64,000 nucleotides of DNA from the NCBI RefSeq assembly GCF_000091305.1, contig NC_013929.1, positions 5,208,001 through 5,272,000 of the forward strand, in the 5' to 3' direction. The notes under the pieces were generated by a model. The model saw only the letters and a program-made list of their open reading frames with translations. It ran no database searches and was not told the origin of the DNA. Position numbers and translations under genes: made by a program. Positions 1-8,135 of this stretch are shown one piece after another. The first letter of the stretch is position 1; each line of letters begins with the position of its first letter. This stretch comes from Streptomyces scabiei 87.22. GTDB taxonomy: Bacteria > Actinomycetota > Actinomycetes > Streptomycetales > Streptomycetaceae.

Positions 1-303
1 CCGATCGGCACACCCGTGCGGGCCGTCGGGGCGGGACGCGTGGTCACGGTCTCCTGCGGGGGCGCCTTCGGCATCCAGGTCGTCGTCGAGCACGCCGACG
101 GCTACTACACGCAGTACGCGCACCTTGCCGCCGTCACCGTCGACCAGGGCGATCGGGTGACGGCGGGGCAGTGGATCGGGCAGTCGGGCACCACCGGAAA
201 CTCCACCGGGCCCCATCTGCACTTCGAGGTACGCGTCACCCCGGAGCTGGGGTCGGGAGTGGATCCGGCGCCGTGGCTGCGGGACCACGGGGTGGAGTTG
301 TAG
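1..303 (+). CDS. M23 family metallopeptidase, C-terminal part (cut by window edge)
   Basis: This is the end of a LytM/M23 peptidase that begins before the window. The reading frame is open from base 1. The visible part shows the typical beta-sheet core, with a tract reading YTQYAHL, the turn G(D/E)xVxxGQxIGxxGxTG and the zinc/catalytic motif GPHLHFEV near residue 80. M23 enzymes are zinc endopeptidases that cleave peptidoglycan cross-bridges outside the membrane. The first zinc ligands (HxxxD) would lie upstream and cannot be seen, so activity cannot be judged. The next gene is convergent. Confidence 0.88.
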   Translation, partial: PIGTPVRAVGAGRVVTVSCGGAFGIQVVVEHADGYYTQYAHLAAVTVDQGDRVTAGQWIGQSGTTGNSTGPHLHFEVRVTPELGSGVDPAPWLRDHGVEL

Positions 304-362
304 CCACGGCATCTGCCGGTCGGCGGCCGGCAGCCGTGGGTGCCGGCCGGGTCGGTCGTCGG

Positions 363-1241
363 CTACAGGCGTTCCGCCAGCAGCCGCTCGATGACGACCG
401 CCACCCCGTCCTCGTTGTTCGCCACGGTCCGGCCCGAGGCCGCGGCGAGGACGTCCGGGTGTGCGTTGCCCATGGCGTACGACCGGCCGGCCCAGGTGAG
501 CATCTCGACGTCGTTCGGCATGTCGCCGAAGGCGACGACCTCCTCGTGGGAGATGCCGCGCTCGGCGCAGCACAGGGCGAGGGTGCTGGCCTTCGAGACG
601 TCGGGGCCGCTGATCTCCAGCAGCGCGCTCGGGCTGGAGCGGGTGATGGTGGCGCGGTCGCCGACGGCGATCCGGGCGGTGGCGAGGAAGTCGTCGGGGT
701 CGATCGACGGGTGGTAAGCGAGGATCTTCAGCACCGGCTCGTCGTCGGCCACACCCCCAGGGGCCAGCAGTTTCTCCGCGGGCGCGAGAATGTCGGGGAT
801 CTCCATGTGCAGCTTCGGGTACTCGGGCTCCTGATTGAACCCGAACGTCTGCTCGACCGCGTAGACCGTGCCCGGCGCGGCCTCGCGCAGCAGCCGTACG
901 GCGTCGAGCGCGTTCTCCCTCGCCAACGCGCGGACCTTGACGAAGCGATGGGCGCCGGGGCCGCCGTGCAGATCGACCACCGCGGCGCCGTTTCCGCAGA
1001 TCGCCAGGCCGTGGCCGTGCACGTGTTCGCTGACGACGTCCATCCAGCGGGCGGGCCGGCCGGTCACGAAGAAGACCTCGACGCCTGCCTCCTCCGCGGC
1101 CGCGAGGGCGGCGACGGTGCGGGGTGAGACCGACTTGTCGTCACGGAGCAGGGTGCCGTCGAGGTCCGTGGCTATCAGCCGGAGCGGGACGGTCGGGGCC
1201 GGGGTCTCGGGCTGTCGCGTCGCTGAGGTCACGGGCCCCAT
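363..1241 (-). CDS. Cof-type HAD-IIB phosphatase
   Basis: Predicted 292-aa cytosolic phosphatase of the HAD superfamily, Cof/IIB subfamily. HAD motif I (ATDLDGTLL, nucleophile Asp and acid/base Asp) lies near residue 20. Motif IV (FGDMPNDVEML) is in the last quarter, and a VFFVTGR motif II follows the first domain. Such enzymes hydrolyse sugar phosphates, flavin nucleotides or similar metabolites; the substrate cannot be told from sequence. The frame stays open 45 codons upstream, but the upstream residues look like random high-GC translation, so I start at the ATG at 1241 just before the HAD domain. A second paralogue lies at 12031-12930. Confidence 0.85.
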   Translation of the reverse strand: MGPVTSATRQPETPAPTVPLRLIATDLDGTLLRDDKSVSPRTVAALAAAEEAGVEVFFVTGRPARWMDVVSEHVHGHGLAICGNGAAVVDLHGGPGAHRFVKVRALARENALDAVRLLREAAPGTVYAVEQTFGFNQEPEYPKLHMEIPDILAPAEKLLAPGGVADDEPVLKILAYHPSIDPDDFLATARIAVGDRATITRSSPSALLEISGPDVSKASTLALCCAERGISHEEVVAFGDMPNDVEMLTWAGRSYAMGNAHPDVLAAASGRTVANNEDGVAVVIERLLAERL

Positions 1242-1403
1242 TGTCGCGCATATGCGCGCACGGTCGTGCGGGTGGCCGCACAGGTGAGTGATCGCCGGTC
1301 CGGTACGCCCGTCGCCCGCGCCGTTGCGGGAGCCCACCGCAGGCCACCACGAGCGGCAGCGACCGGTACGGCACACCTCCTCCGCGTCCGCTGCGTGCCG
1401 CTT

Positions 1404-2306
1404 TCAGGACAGCTGCGCCGGTGCCTCCATGGCGATCCGCTCGAAGACCTTCTCGTCCGCGGCGAAGTCCGAGTCCGGGATCGGCCAGTGGACCACGATG
1501 TCCGTGATGCCCAGTTCCGCGTGGCGCCCGGCGAAGTCCACGAACGCGTCCAGTGACTCCAGCGGCCTGCCGCGGTCCGGGGTGAAGCCCGTGAGGAGGA
1601 TCTTGTCGAGCCGGGCGGCGTCCCGGCCGAGCGCGGCGGCCGTGTCGGCCAGCCTCTCGATCTGCCCGCGAATGGCCTGGACCGACTGCTCGGGAGTTCC
1701 CGACTCGAACAGCTTCGGGTCTCCCGTGGTCACCCACGCCTGCCCGTACCGTGCGGCCAGCCGCATGCCGCGCGGGCCGTTGGCGGCCACCGCGAAGGGC
1801 AGCCGGGGGCGCTGCACACAGCCGGGGATGTTGCGGGCCTCGTGGGCGGAGTAGTGGTCGCCCTCGTAGGAGACGGAGTCCTCGGTGAGCAGGCGGTCGA
1901 GCAGGGGAACGAACTCGGCCAGTCGGTCGGCGCGCTCACGCGGTGTCCACGGCTCCTGGCCGAGCGCGGTGGCGTCGAAGCCGGTGCCGCCCGCGCCGAC
2001 CCCGAGAGTCATCCGGCCGCCCGAGATGTCGTCGAGGGAGATCAGGTCCTTGGCGAGGGTCACCGGGTGCCGGAAGTTCGGCGAGGTGACGAGCGTGCCG
2101 AGGCGGATGCGTTCGGTGACGGCGGCTGCCGCGGTCAGGGTGGGTACGGCGCCGAACCAGGGTCCGTCCCGGAAGGTGCGCCACGACAGGTGGTCGTAGG
2201 TGAACGCGGTGTGGAACCCGAGCTGCTCGGCCCGCTGCCAGTTGTCGCGGCCTCCCTCGTGCCAGCGGAGGTGGGGGAGGATCACGGTGCTCAGGCGCAG
2301 ACTCAT
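1404..2306 (-). CDS. LLM-class (luciferase-like) flavin/F420-dependent oxidoreductase
   Basis: 300-aa TIM-barrel protein of the bacterial luciferase-like superfamily. The N-terminus (LSTVILPHLRW), the FTYDHL segment, the RIRLGTLVTSP strand, the LDDISGGRMTLGVGAG loop and a late IVVHWPIP strand are all typical of F420- or FMN-dependent LLM oxidoreductases. The natural substrate is unknown. It stands alone between the HAD gene and kptA on the same strand, with gaps of about 160 and 36 bases, so co-transcription with kptA is possible. Confidence 0.85.
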   Translation of the reverse strand: MSLRLSTVILPHLRWHEGGRDNWQRAEQLGFHTAFTYDHLSWRTFRDGPWFGAVPTLTAAAAVTERIRLGTLVTSPNFRHPVTLAKDLISLDDISGGRMTLGVGAGGTGFDATALGQEPWTPRERADRLAEFVPLLDRLLTEDSVSYEGDHYSAHEARNIPGCVQRPRLPFAVAANGPRGMRLAARYGQAWVTTGDPKLFESGTPEQSVQAIRGQIERLADTAAALGRDAARLDKILLTGFTPDRGRPLESLDAFVDFAGRHAELGITDIVVHWPIPDSDFAADEKVFERIAMEAPAQLS

Positions 2307-2342
2307 GGGACGAGCCTAAGGCCGGCCGTCGGAAGGTTCCGC

Positions 2343-2891
2343 TCAGCGCGCCTCGGGAAACCGCAGGTACCGGGGCGGAACCGCCTCGGCCAGCCACACC
2401 CCGTTGGCACTGACGCGGAAGACGTGACCGTCCCGGTGCATGGCCCCCGCGTCCACCGAGAGCACGACGGGGCGGCCGCGACGGGCGCCGACGCGGGTGG
2501 CGGTCTCACGATCGGGTGAGAGATGCACGTCGTGCCGGTTCATGGGGCGCAGCCCCTCGTCGCGGATCGCACCGAGGAAGGCCGGCACGGTCCCGTGGTA
2601 GAGGTACGGCGGCGGGGTCGCGGGCGTGAGGCCCAGGTCCACGTCGACGGTGTGACCCTGGCTGGCGCGGATCCGGTCGCCCTGGACGGCGAAGCGCTGC
2701 TTGTCGTTGGCCGCGACCACGTGGTCGAGTTCCGCCCTGGTGAAGGGAAAGTTATGGGCGGCGGCCGCCTCGATGAGCGTGTCGATCCCGATCCAGCCAC
2801 CTTCGTCGAGGGTGAGCCCGATCCGCTCCGGCTGGTGTCGCAGGTGTTTGGAGAGGTACTTGGACACTCTCACGGTACGTCGTTCATCCAT
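2343..2891 (-). CDS. kptA: RNA 2'-phosphotransferase
   Basis: 182-aa member of the Tpt1/KptA family, which removes an internal RNA 2'-phosphate with NAD+ and releases ADP-ribose 1'',2''-cyclic phosphate. The N-terminal winged-helix part has the family signature SKYLSKHLRHQPE and LDEGGW. The C-terminal NAD+-binding part has the RASQGH, YHGT and HDVHLS motifs. Family members carry an Arg-His-Arg-Arg catalytic set, and the Arg/His of KHLRH, RASQGH and RPV are present here. The frame is open 28 codons upstream, but the ATG at 2891 gives the conserved N-terminus. Its role in bacteria without fungal-type tRNA splicing is unsettled. Confidence 0.9.
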   Translation of the reverse strand: MDERRTVRVSKYLSKHLRHQPERIGLTLDEGGWIGIDTLIEAAAAHNFPFTRAELDHVVAANDKQRFAVQGDRIRASQGHTVDVDLGLTPATPPPYLYHGTVPAFLGAIRDEGLRPMNRHDVHLSPDRETATRVGARRGRPVVLSVDAGAMHRDGHVFRVSANGVWLAEAVPPRYLRFPEAR

Positions 2892-2947
2892 GCCGCCAGC
2901 GTGCCTGGCGAGACCCGCGTCACGCACGTGATTTTGATCCCGATGTT

Positions 2948-3001
2948 TGATCCACAGCGAAGTGCGGTTATCCACAGGGGAATTGCAGATTCTGTGGACA
3001 A
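2948..3001. promoter_or_regulatory. Three clustered DnaA-box-like 9-mers
   Basis: The gap between kptA and the MerR gene holds TTATCCACA at 2968-2976 and TGTGGACAA at 2993-3001 (reverse strand TTGTCCACA). Both match the Streptomyces DnaA-box consensus TT(G/A)TCCACA perfectly. TGATCCACA at 2948-2956 has one mismatch. Three boxes within 54 bases next to two promoters could titrate DnaA or regulate the flanking genes. Binding itself is inferred. Confidence 0.55.
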
Positions 3002-3023
3002 CTCGCCGTCGAATATAGGGTAA

Positions 3024-3965
3024 TTAGTCATGTTTGTTACTTTCGGGCATATTTGATGCCAGAGCATCCAAGGCGCGTGACTGTACTTCCCGTTCGGCTG
3101 CGGCGGTGATGAAGGCCCCAGCTCGTGCGGGCCCAACCAGCTTCTCGACGGCCCGCATTGTCGAGGCCGGTATGCGCACGGAACACGTCTTGTCGACGGG
3201 CTCGGCGGCGCCTTCGGGGTCCAGATGTCGGCGCAGCTGCCGTGTGGCGAACCTCCGCATCGCGCGCGCGAGTTCGACGTCCACCGTCTGCTGGGCGAGC
3301 GGCCGCAGTCGGCGGACGAGCGCCGCCGCCTCGACCGCGTCGACCTCGGTCGGTGGCTGGTGCGTCCCGATGTAGCGGGCGAAGACGTGCTCGGTGGTGA
3401 ACTCCAGGAAACGGGTGGCGATGTGTTCGACCTGTTCCCTCAACTCCCGCAGATGACCCGCGATCGCGGACAAAGGCACCCCCGCAGCGTGCAACTCCGC
3501 GGCCACGGACAGCTCCTGGGGGCTCGGTACGAGAAAGAGATCCTCCGCGCCGGGCACCCGCTCCAGCACGCCCAGCCGCAGGGCGTCCGCCACCGCGGCC
3601 TCGTCCGGTACGCCGCCGAACCGCTCGGCCAACTCGCCGCGTGACATCCGTACCGCCTTCTCGTCGGTCCACGGTCCGTCGACCTCCGCGGCCAGACCCA
3701 GGACCCCGCCGAGGCCGCGGCCCGTGTCCCAGGCATCCAGGAGTTCCTTGATGGAGGCCAAGGTGTAGCCGCGGTCGAGGAGGTCGGCGATCTGGCGCAG
3801 TCTGGTCAGATGCGCGTCCGCGTACACGTTGGCCCGGCCGTGCCGCTCGGGGCGGGGGAGCAGTCCTCGGTCCTGGTAGGCGCGGATCGTCCTGACCGTG
3901 GCACCGCTGCGGTGCGCCAGGTCCTCGATGCGGTAAGCGGCCCCGGCCGGTTCGTCGTTCACCAT
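3024..3965 (-). CDS. MerR family transcriptional regulator
   Basis: 313-aa regulator. Residues about 11-45 are the winged helix-turn-helix of MerR proteins (YRIEDLAHRSGATVRTIRAY followed by DRGLLP). Next comes the YADAHLTRLRQIADLLDRGYTLASIKELL dimerisation region. The long C-terminal half (about 200 residues) has no recognisable effector motif, and no Cys-rich metal site is visible. Large MerR proteins of this form are common in Streptomyces and usually sense organic ligands. The regulated gene is unknown; the SDR-fusion/M24 pair upstream on the same strand is a possible neighbour target. DnaA boxes lie just beyond its 3' end. Confidence 0.85.
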   Translation of the reverse strand: MVNDEPAGAAYRIEDLAHRSGATVRTIRAYQDRGLLPRPERHGRANVYADAHLTRLRQIADLLDRGYTLASIKELLDAWDTGRGLGGVLGLAAEVDGPWTDEKAVRMSRGELAERFGGVPDEAAVADALRLGVLERVPGAEDLFLVPSPQELSVAAELHAAGVPLSAIAGHLRELREQVEHIATRFLEFTTEHVFARYIGTHQPPTEVDAVEAAALVRRLRPLAQQTVDVELARAMRRFATRQLRRHLDPEGAAEPVDKTCSVRIPASTMRAVEKLVGPARAGAFITAAAEREVQSRALDALASNMPESNKHD

Positions 3966-4113
3966 CTGCGTGCCTCTTCCTGCCGGGGCGCGTCAGCGCG
4001 CGGGCGGCGAATGACGGCGGCGCCGCGTTCCTTCCTCCCCCGGCCGCCGAGGAAGCCGTGGTGCGGGCTGCCCCTGGGACGCCTGTTTCCGCTCTCTCCT
4101 GCCGTCCCGGGAC

Positions 4114-5880
4114 TCACAACGGTGGCTCCAGACGGGCGAGTGCGCGCAGCGCCCGCGGGGCGAACCGGGACAGGAAGCGTCCCCCGTGGGCCTCCGGGGT
4201 GACGGGCACGACCGCCTGATCGTGGACGACCGCGCGCAGAACGGCCTGTGCGACCTTCTCCGGCGGGTAGTTGCGCAGTCCGTACAGCTTCGCTGCCCTC
4301 CGCTGCCGACGCTGCTCCTCCTCGGGTGCGACGCCGGCGAAGCGCGCGGTCGAGGTGATGCCGGTGTTGACGATGCCGGGGCAGATCGCCGACACCCCGA
4401 TGCCCCGGCCGGCCAGCTCCGCGCGCAGGCACTCGCTCAACATCAGGACGGCCGCCTTGGAGGTGCTGTACGCGGGGAGGGACCTGGAGGGCAGATACGC
4501 GGCGGCCGAGGCGGTGTTGACGATGTGACCGCCCTGGCCCCGCTCCACCATCTGTCGGCCGAACAGCCGGCAGCCGTGGATCACGCCCCACAGGTTCACG
4601 TCGAGGGCCTTCCGCCAGTCCTCCGCGGTGGTGTCGAGGAAGGAACCCGACAGCCCGATCCCCGCGTTGTTCACCAACACGTCGACCACGCCGTACTCGG
4701 CGGCGACCTTCTCGGCGAGCTTCACCATGGCCTGCTCGTCCGAGACGTCGACCACCTCGGCCCAGGCTTCGGGCGCGCCGATCAGCCGGGACAACTCGGC
4801 CGTGCGGGACGCTCCTTCGGCGTCGAGGTCGACGGCGATCACACGTGCCCCCGCCTCGGCGAACGTGAAGGCCGTGGCCCGGCCGATACCGGCGGCCGCG
4901 CCCGTCACCAGCACCAATTGCCCACCGAACCGCTCCGTGTACGTTCCGGTCGCCACCGGTGCGGGTCGGCCGCCCTCGGTCGCCGAGACGAACTCGGTGA
5001 TCCACGACGCGAGTTGATCGGGGCGCGTACGCGGGATCCAGTGCTTGGCGGGCAGGGTGCGGCGGGTGAGCTGCGGAGCCCACGATTCCAGGTCGTCGTG
5101 GAGCTGCTCGGAGAGGAACTGGTCGCCCAGGGGCGTGATGAGCTGCACGGGCGCGTGGGCGTACGCGTCGTCACGGGGGCGGGACAGCCGGGTCCGCATG
5201 TTGTCCCGGTACAGCCACGCCCCGTGCGCTGCGTCCGTGGGCAGCGAGGGACTGGGGTAGTCGCCCCGGGGCAGCCTCTCGGCCCGTCGGACCAGGCCGG
5301 GCCAGTGCCTGCCGAGAGGCCCGCGCCAGGCGAGCTCGGGCAGCACAGGCGTGTGCAGTACGTAGACGTACCAGGATCTGGCGCCCTGGCCGAGGAGCTG
5401 GCCGATCCGGCGCGGGGTCGGGCGCTTCACCCGCCGCTTGATCCAGTGCCCCATGTGGTCGAGGGAGGGACCCGACATCGAGGTGAAGGACGCGATGCGG
5501 CCCTCGGTCCGCTCGACCGTCACGAACTCCCAGCCCTGCACCGAGCCCCAGTCGTGCCCCACGAGGTGGACGGGGCGGCCCGGGCTGACCGCGTCCGCCA
5601 CCGCCAGGAAGTCGTCCGTCAGCTTCTCCAGGGTGAACCCGCCGCGCAACGGCTCGGGGGCCGTCGACCCGCCGTGCCCGCGCACGTCGTACAGCACCAC
5701 GTGGAAGCGTTCCGCCAGTCGTGGGGCGACCTCGGACCAGACCTCCTTGGTGTCGGGATAACCGTGCACGAGCAGCACGGTCGGCTGCTCGGGATCGCCC
5801 AGCTCGGCCACGCACAGCTCGACCCCGTCCGCCCGCACCCGGCGCACCCGCGCTCCTCCGAGCGATTCCGCGTCTTCCAT
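4114..5880 (-). CDS. Alpha/beta hydrolase - short-chain dehydrogenase fusion protein
   Basis: 588-aa two-domain enzyme. Residues about 1-290 are an alpha/beta hydrolase of the epoxide-hydrolase/dehalogenase type, with oxyanion segment VHGYPD, nucleophile elbow GHDWGS (Asp nucleophile) and a late AKHWIP catalytic His. Residues about 305-550 are a classical SDR with TGAAAGIG cofactor loop, NNAGI and the YSTSK catalytic Tyr/Lys. The frame stays open upstream. I start at ATG 5880 because GGGGGAG sits just before it. ATG 5898, which overlaps the M24 stop by four bases (ATGA), is an alternative. The pair suggests linked hydrolysis and oxidation of a lipid or alcohol substrate. This fusion is known in actinobacteria. 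Confidence 0.85.
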   Translation of the reverse strand: MEDAESLGGARVRRVRADGVELCVAELGDPEQPTVLLVHGYPDTKEVWSEVAPRLAERFHVVLYDVRGHGGSTAPEPLRGGFTLEKLTDDFLAVADAVSPGRPVHLVGHDWGSVQGWEFVTVERTEGRIASFTSMSGPSLDHMGHWIKRRVKRPTPRRIGQLLGQGARSWYVYVLHTPVLPELAWRGPLGRHWPGLVRRAERLPRGDYPSPSLPTDAAHGAWLYRDNMRTRLSRPRDDAYAHAPVQLITPLGDQFLSEQLHDDLESWAPQLTRRTLPAKHWIPRTRPDQLASWITEFVSATEGGRPAPVATGTYTERFGGQLVLVTGAAAGIGRATAFTFAEAGARVIAVDLDAEGASRTAELSRLIGAPEAWAEVVDVSDEQAMVKLAEKVAAEYGVVDVLVNNAGIGLSGSFLDTTAEDWRKALDVNLWGVIHGCRLFGRQMVERGQGGHIVNTASAAAYLPSRSLPAYSTSKAAVLMLSECLRAELAGRGIGVSAICPGIVNTGITSTARFAGVAPEEEQRRQRRAAKLYGLRNYPPEKVAQAVLRAVVHDQAVVPVTPEAHGGRFLSRFAPRALRALARLEPPL

Positions 5881-5894
5881 GTCTCCCCCTTCGG

Positions 5895-6794
5895 TCATCG
5901 GCAGGTCTCCTCCGCCCACCGCCGGACGTGCGGGAGGTCGTCGTCGAGCCAGAACGCGCTCTCCTCGAAGTTCCGGGAGTCGGTGACGACGAGGATCTCC
6001 TCGAACTTCGCGCCCGTGCCCCGGAAGCCGATGTGGGGCTCGACCGCCCACAACCCCGGCCGAGGCGGGTGATCGGAGAAGCGGTGGGGCGACCACAGCG
6101 GGGACCAGCCCTCGCGGTGTCCGCGCAGCGCGTCGGACGCGAGCCCCTTCAACGCCTGCGTGCCGAACCCGAACACATGCAGTGACCAACGGCGCTCCCT
6201 GACCCGGTCCACCTTGTGCGCGATGACGCCGAAGGGGTAGGCCCGATGCCGGTTGGCATATCCCTGACGGACCAGGAGCCGGTCCACGTCCTCGTAGATC
6301 TCGCGCAGCGACCGGCGTTCGCGCACCTCGCGCAGGATCAGCTCGCGGTGTGTTCGAAGGTCCGTCATCAGCCTGTGGTGCAGTGGACTCGGCCCGAGGC
6401 AGCCCGAGTAGCCGATGTCCGCCGTGTAGCCCTTGTATATGGGGGCCATGTCGAGGATGAAAGGCATTCCGGCTTCGAGGCGGCGGTCGGTGGGGAAGAA
6501 CTGCAGCGGCACACGGAAGTTCACGAACGCCGTGCGGTCCCCGAACCATGCGAACGGCAGATGGAACCAGTCCCGCACACCCCGCTCGCCCAGCCAGCGA
6601 CGCTGCATCCGTGCCGCCTCGCGCTCGGTCACGCCGGGCCTCAGCTGGGCCGCGACCGCTTCGGCGCACTCGTACGCGAGCGTCTGGACCTGCCGGAAAC
6701 CCCGCAGCTGCGCGGTGAGTCCGCCGTTCGGTGCCGAGGTCGTGTCACGCACTGCCCTCACCCGTCCTCGTCGACTACGGTCCGTGTTCGTCAT
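5895..6794 (-). CDS. M24 family metallopeptidase (Xaa-Pro peptidase-like)
   Basis: 299-aa pita-bread-fold protein. The metal-ligand series of M24 peptidases is visible: the Asp pair in ILDMAPIYKGYTADIG, a His-containing stretch (FGVIAHKVDR), and the two Glu in EPHIGF and GAKFEEILVV. The N-terminal creatinase domain of PepP is absent, so this is the short form. Translation is probably coupled to the downstream hydrolase-SDR gene, which starts at or just after this stop. Substrate is unknown; some M24 relatives have lost peptidase activity. The ATG at 6794 is the first possible start and may be a few codons early, because the first 20 residues are Arg-rich. Confidence 0.82.
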   Translation of the reverse strand: MTNTDRSRRGRVRAVRDTTSAPNGGLTAQLRGFRQVQTLAYECAEAVAAQLRPGVTEREAARMQRRWLGERGVRDWFHLPFAWFGDRTAFVNFRVPLQFFPTDRRLEAGMPFILDMAPIYKGYTADIGYSGCLGPSPLHHRLMTDLRTHRELILREVRERRSLREIYEDVDRLLVRQGYANRHRAYPFGVIAHKVDRVRERRWSLHVFGFGTQALKGLASDALRGHREGWSPLWSPHRFSDHPPRPGLWAVEPHIGFRGTGAKFEEILVVTDSRNFEESAFWLDDDLPHVRRWAEETCR

Positions 6795-7139
6795 GTGACA
6801 TCAATGAATGTGACAGTGATCGGCGGCTGCGTCAATGGGGGTAGGGCGGCGGCCGTGGAGAACCGACGAGGACGGGACGCCCGGACCGTGGGCGGGAACG
6901 ACGACATGCGGCGTCGGGCACGAAACCGCGCCCCCCGGGCACGTAACGGCCACCCCGGCCGTTCACCATTTGACGGCCACTGCCACGGGGCACGTCCCGT
7001 CCGGCCGGTTCGACCTCAGGGGGACCCCTGGGGGACCCGGCGGTGGATGCCCCCTACGGGCCCGTACGACTCGAGGGTGATGCGGAGACAGCTCTGCGGG
7101 GTGACGACGGCGTCGGCCCGTGGTCCTAATGTCTAGATC
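6795..7139. promoter_or_regulatory. Divergent intergenic region with a leaderless-type promoter for the ABC operon
   Basis: 345 bases without a gene, between the divergent M24 and ABC genes. TAATGT at 7127-7132 fits a -10 element and lies seven bases before the GTG at 7140. No purine-rich ribosome site precedes that GTG, so the ABC operon may start on a leaderless transcript. No other structure was seen. Confidence 0.4.
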
Positions 7140-8135
7140 GTGACTGTGATCGCGACCGAAAGCCTGAGCAAGCGGTTCCCGAGGGTGACCGCTCTTGACC
7201 GGCTCTCCGTGGACATCGGACCCGGTGTGACGGGACTCGTCGGTGCCAATGGCGCCGGCAAGTCCACACTGATCAAAATCCTGCTGGGCCTGTCCCCCGC
7301 CTCGGAGGGCCGTGCCGAGGTGCTCGGGCTGGACGTCGCCACCAAGGGCGGCACCATCCGCGAGCGCGTGGGGTACATGCCGGAGCACGACTGCCTGCCG
7401 CCCGACGTCTCGGCCACCGAGTTCGTCGTGCACATGGCCCGCATGTCCGGACTCCCTCCGACGGCCGCGCGCGAGCGCACCGCGGACACCCTGCGCCACG
7501 TCGGCCTCTACGAGGAGCGGTATCGGCCCATAGGCGGTTACTCCACGGGCATGAAACAGCGGGTGAAGCTCGCCCAGGCCCTGGTCCACGACCCGCAGCT
7601 GGTCTTCCTGGACGAGCCGACCAACGGCCTGGACCCGGTCGGCCGGGACGAGATGCTCGGCCTGATCCGCCGCATCCACACCGACTTCGGCATCTCGGTG
7701 CTCGTCACCTCGCACCTGCTCGGCGAACTGGAGCGCACCTGCGACCACGTCGTCGTGGTCGACGGCGGCAAGCTTCTGCGGTCCAGCTCCACCAGGGACT
7801 TCACCCAGAGCACGGCGACCCTCGCGATCGAGGTCACCGACAGCGACGAGCATCCCGACGGCACCGATGCCCTGCGCGAGGCGCTCCACGCGCGCGGGGT
7901 GACCGTGTCCGAAGGAAGCGGCCTTCCCGGCGCCGGGCACATCCTGCTGATCACCGCCCAGGGCGACGAGACCTACGACCTGGTCCGCGACGCCGTCGCC
8001 GACCTGGGTCTCGGCCTCGTCCGCATGGAGCAGCGCAGGCACCAGATCGCCGAGGTCTTCCAGGACAACGACGAGCAGACGGGCACCCGCAACGCCCAGG
8101 ACGCAGGGAAGGAGGCGGTCGGCCATGGCGGTTGA
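7140..8135 (+). CDS. ABC transporter ATP-binding protein (exporter type)
   Basis: 331-aa ATPase. Walker A GANGAGKS lies near residue 40, the signature YSTGMKQR near residue 140, Walker B LVFLDEPTNGLD just after, and the switch His in VTSHLL. The C-terminal about 100 residues form the extra domain found in DRA/CcmA-type exporter ATPases. It overlaps the next permease gene by 11 bases, and the four genes through 10716 form one operon encoding two ATPase/permease pairs. The cargo is unknown. The GTG start at 7140 has no obvious Shine-Dalgarno. Confidence 0.92.
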   Translation: MTVIATESLSKRFPRVTALDRLSVDIGPGVTGLVGANGAGKSTLIKILLGLSPASEGRAEVLGLDVATKGGTIRERVGYMPEHDCLPPDVSATEFVVHMARMSGLPPTAARERTADTLRHVGLYEERYRPIGGYSTGMKQRVKLAQALVHDPQLVFLDEPTNGLDPVGRDEMLGLIRRIHTDFGISVLVTSHLLGELERTCDHVVVVDGGKLLRSSSTRDFTQSTATLAIEVTDSDEHPDGTDALREALHARGVTVSEGSGLPGAGHILLITAQGDETYDLVRDAVADLGLGLVRMEQRRHQIAEVFQDNDEQTGTRNAQDAGKEAVGHGG

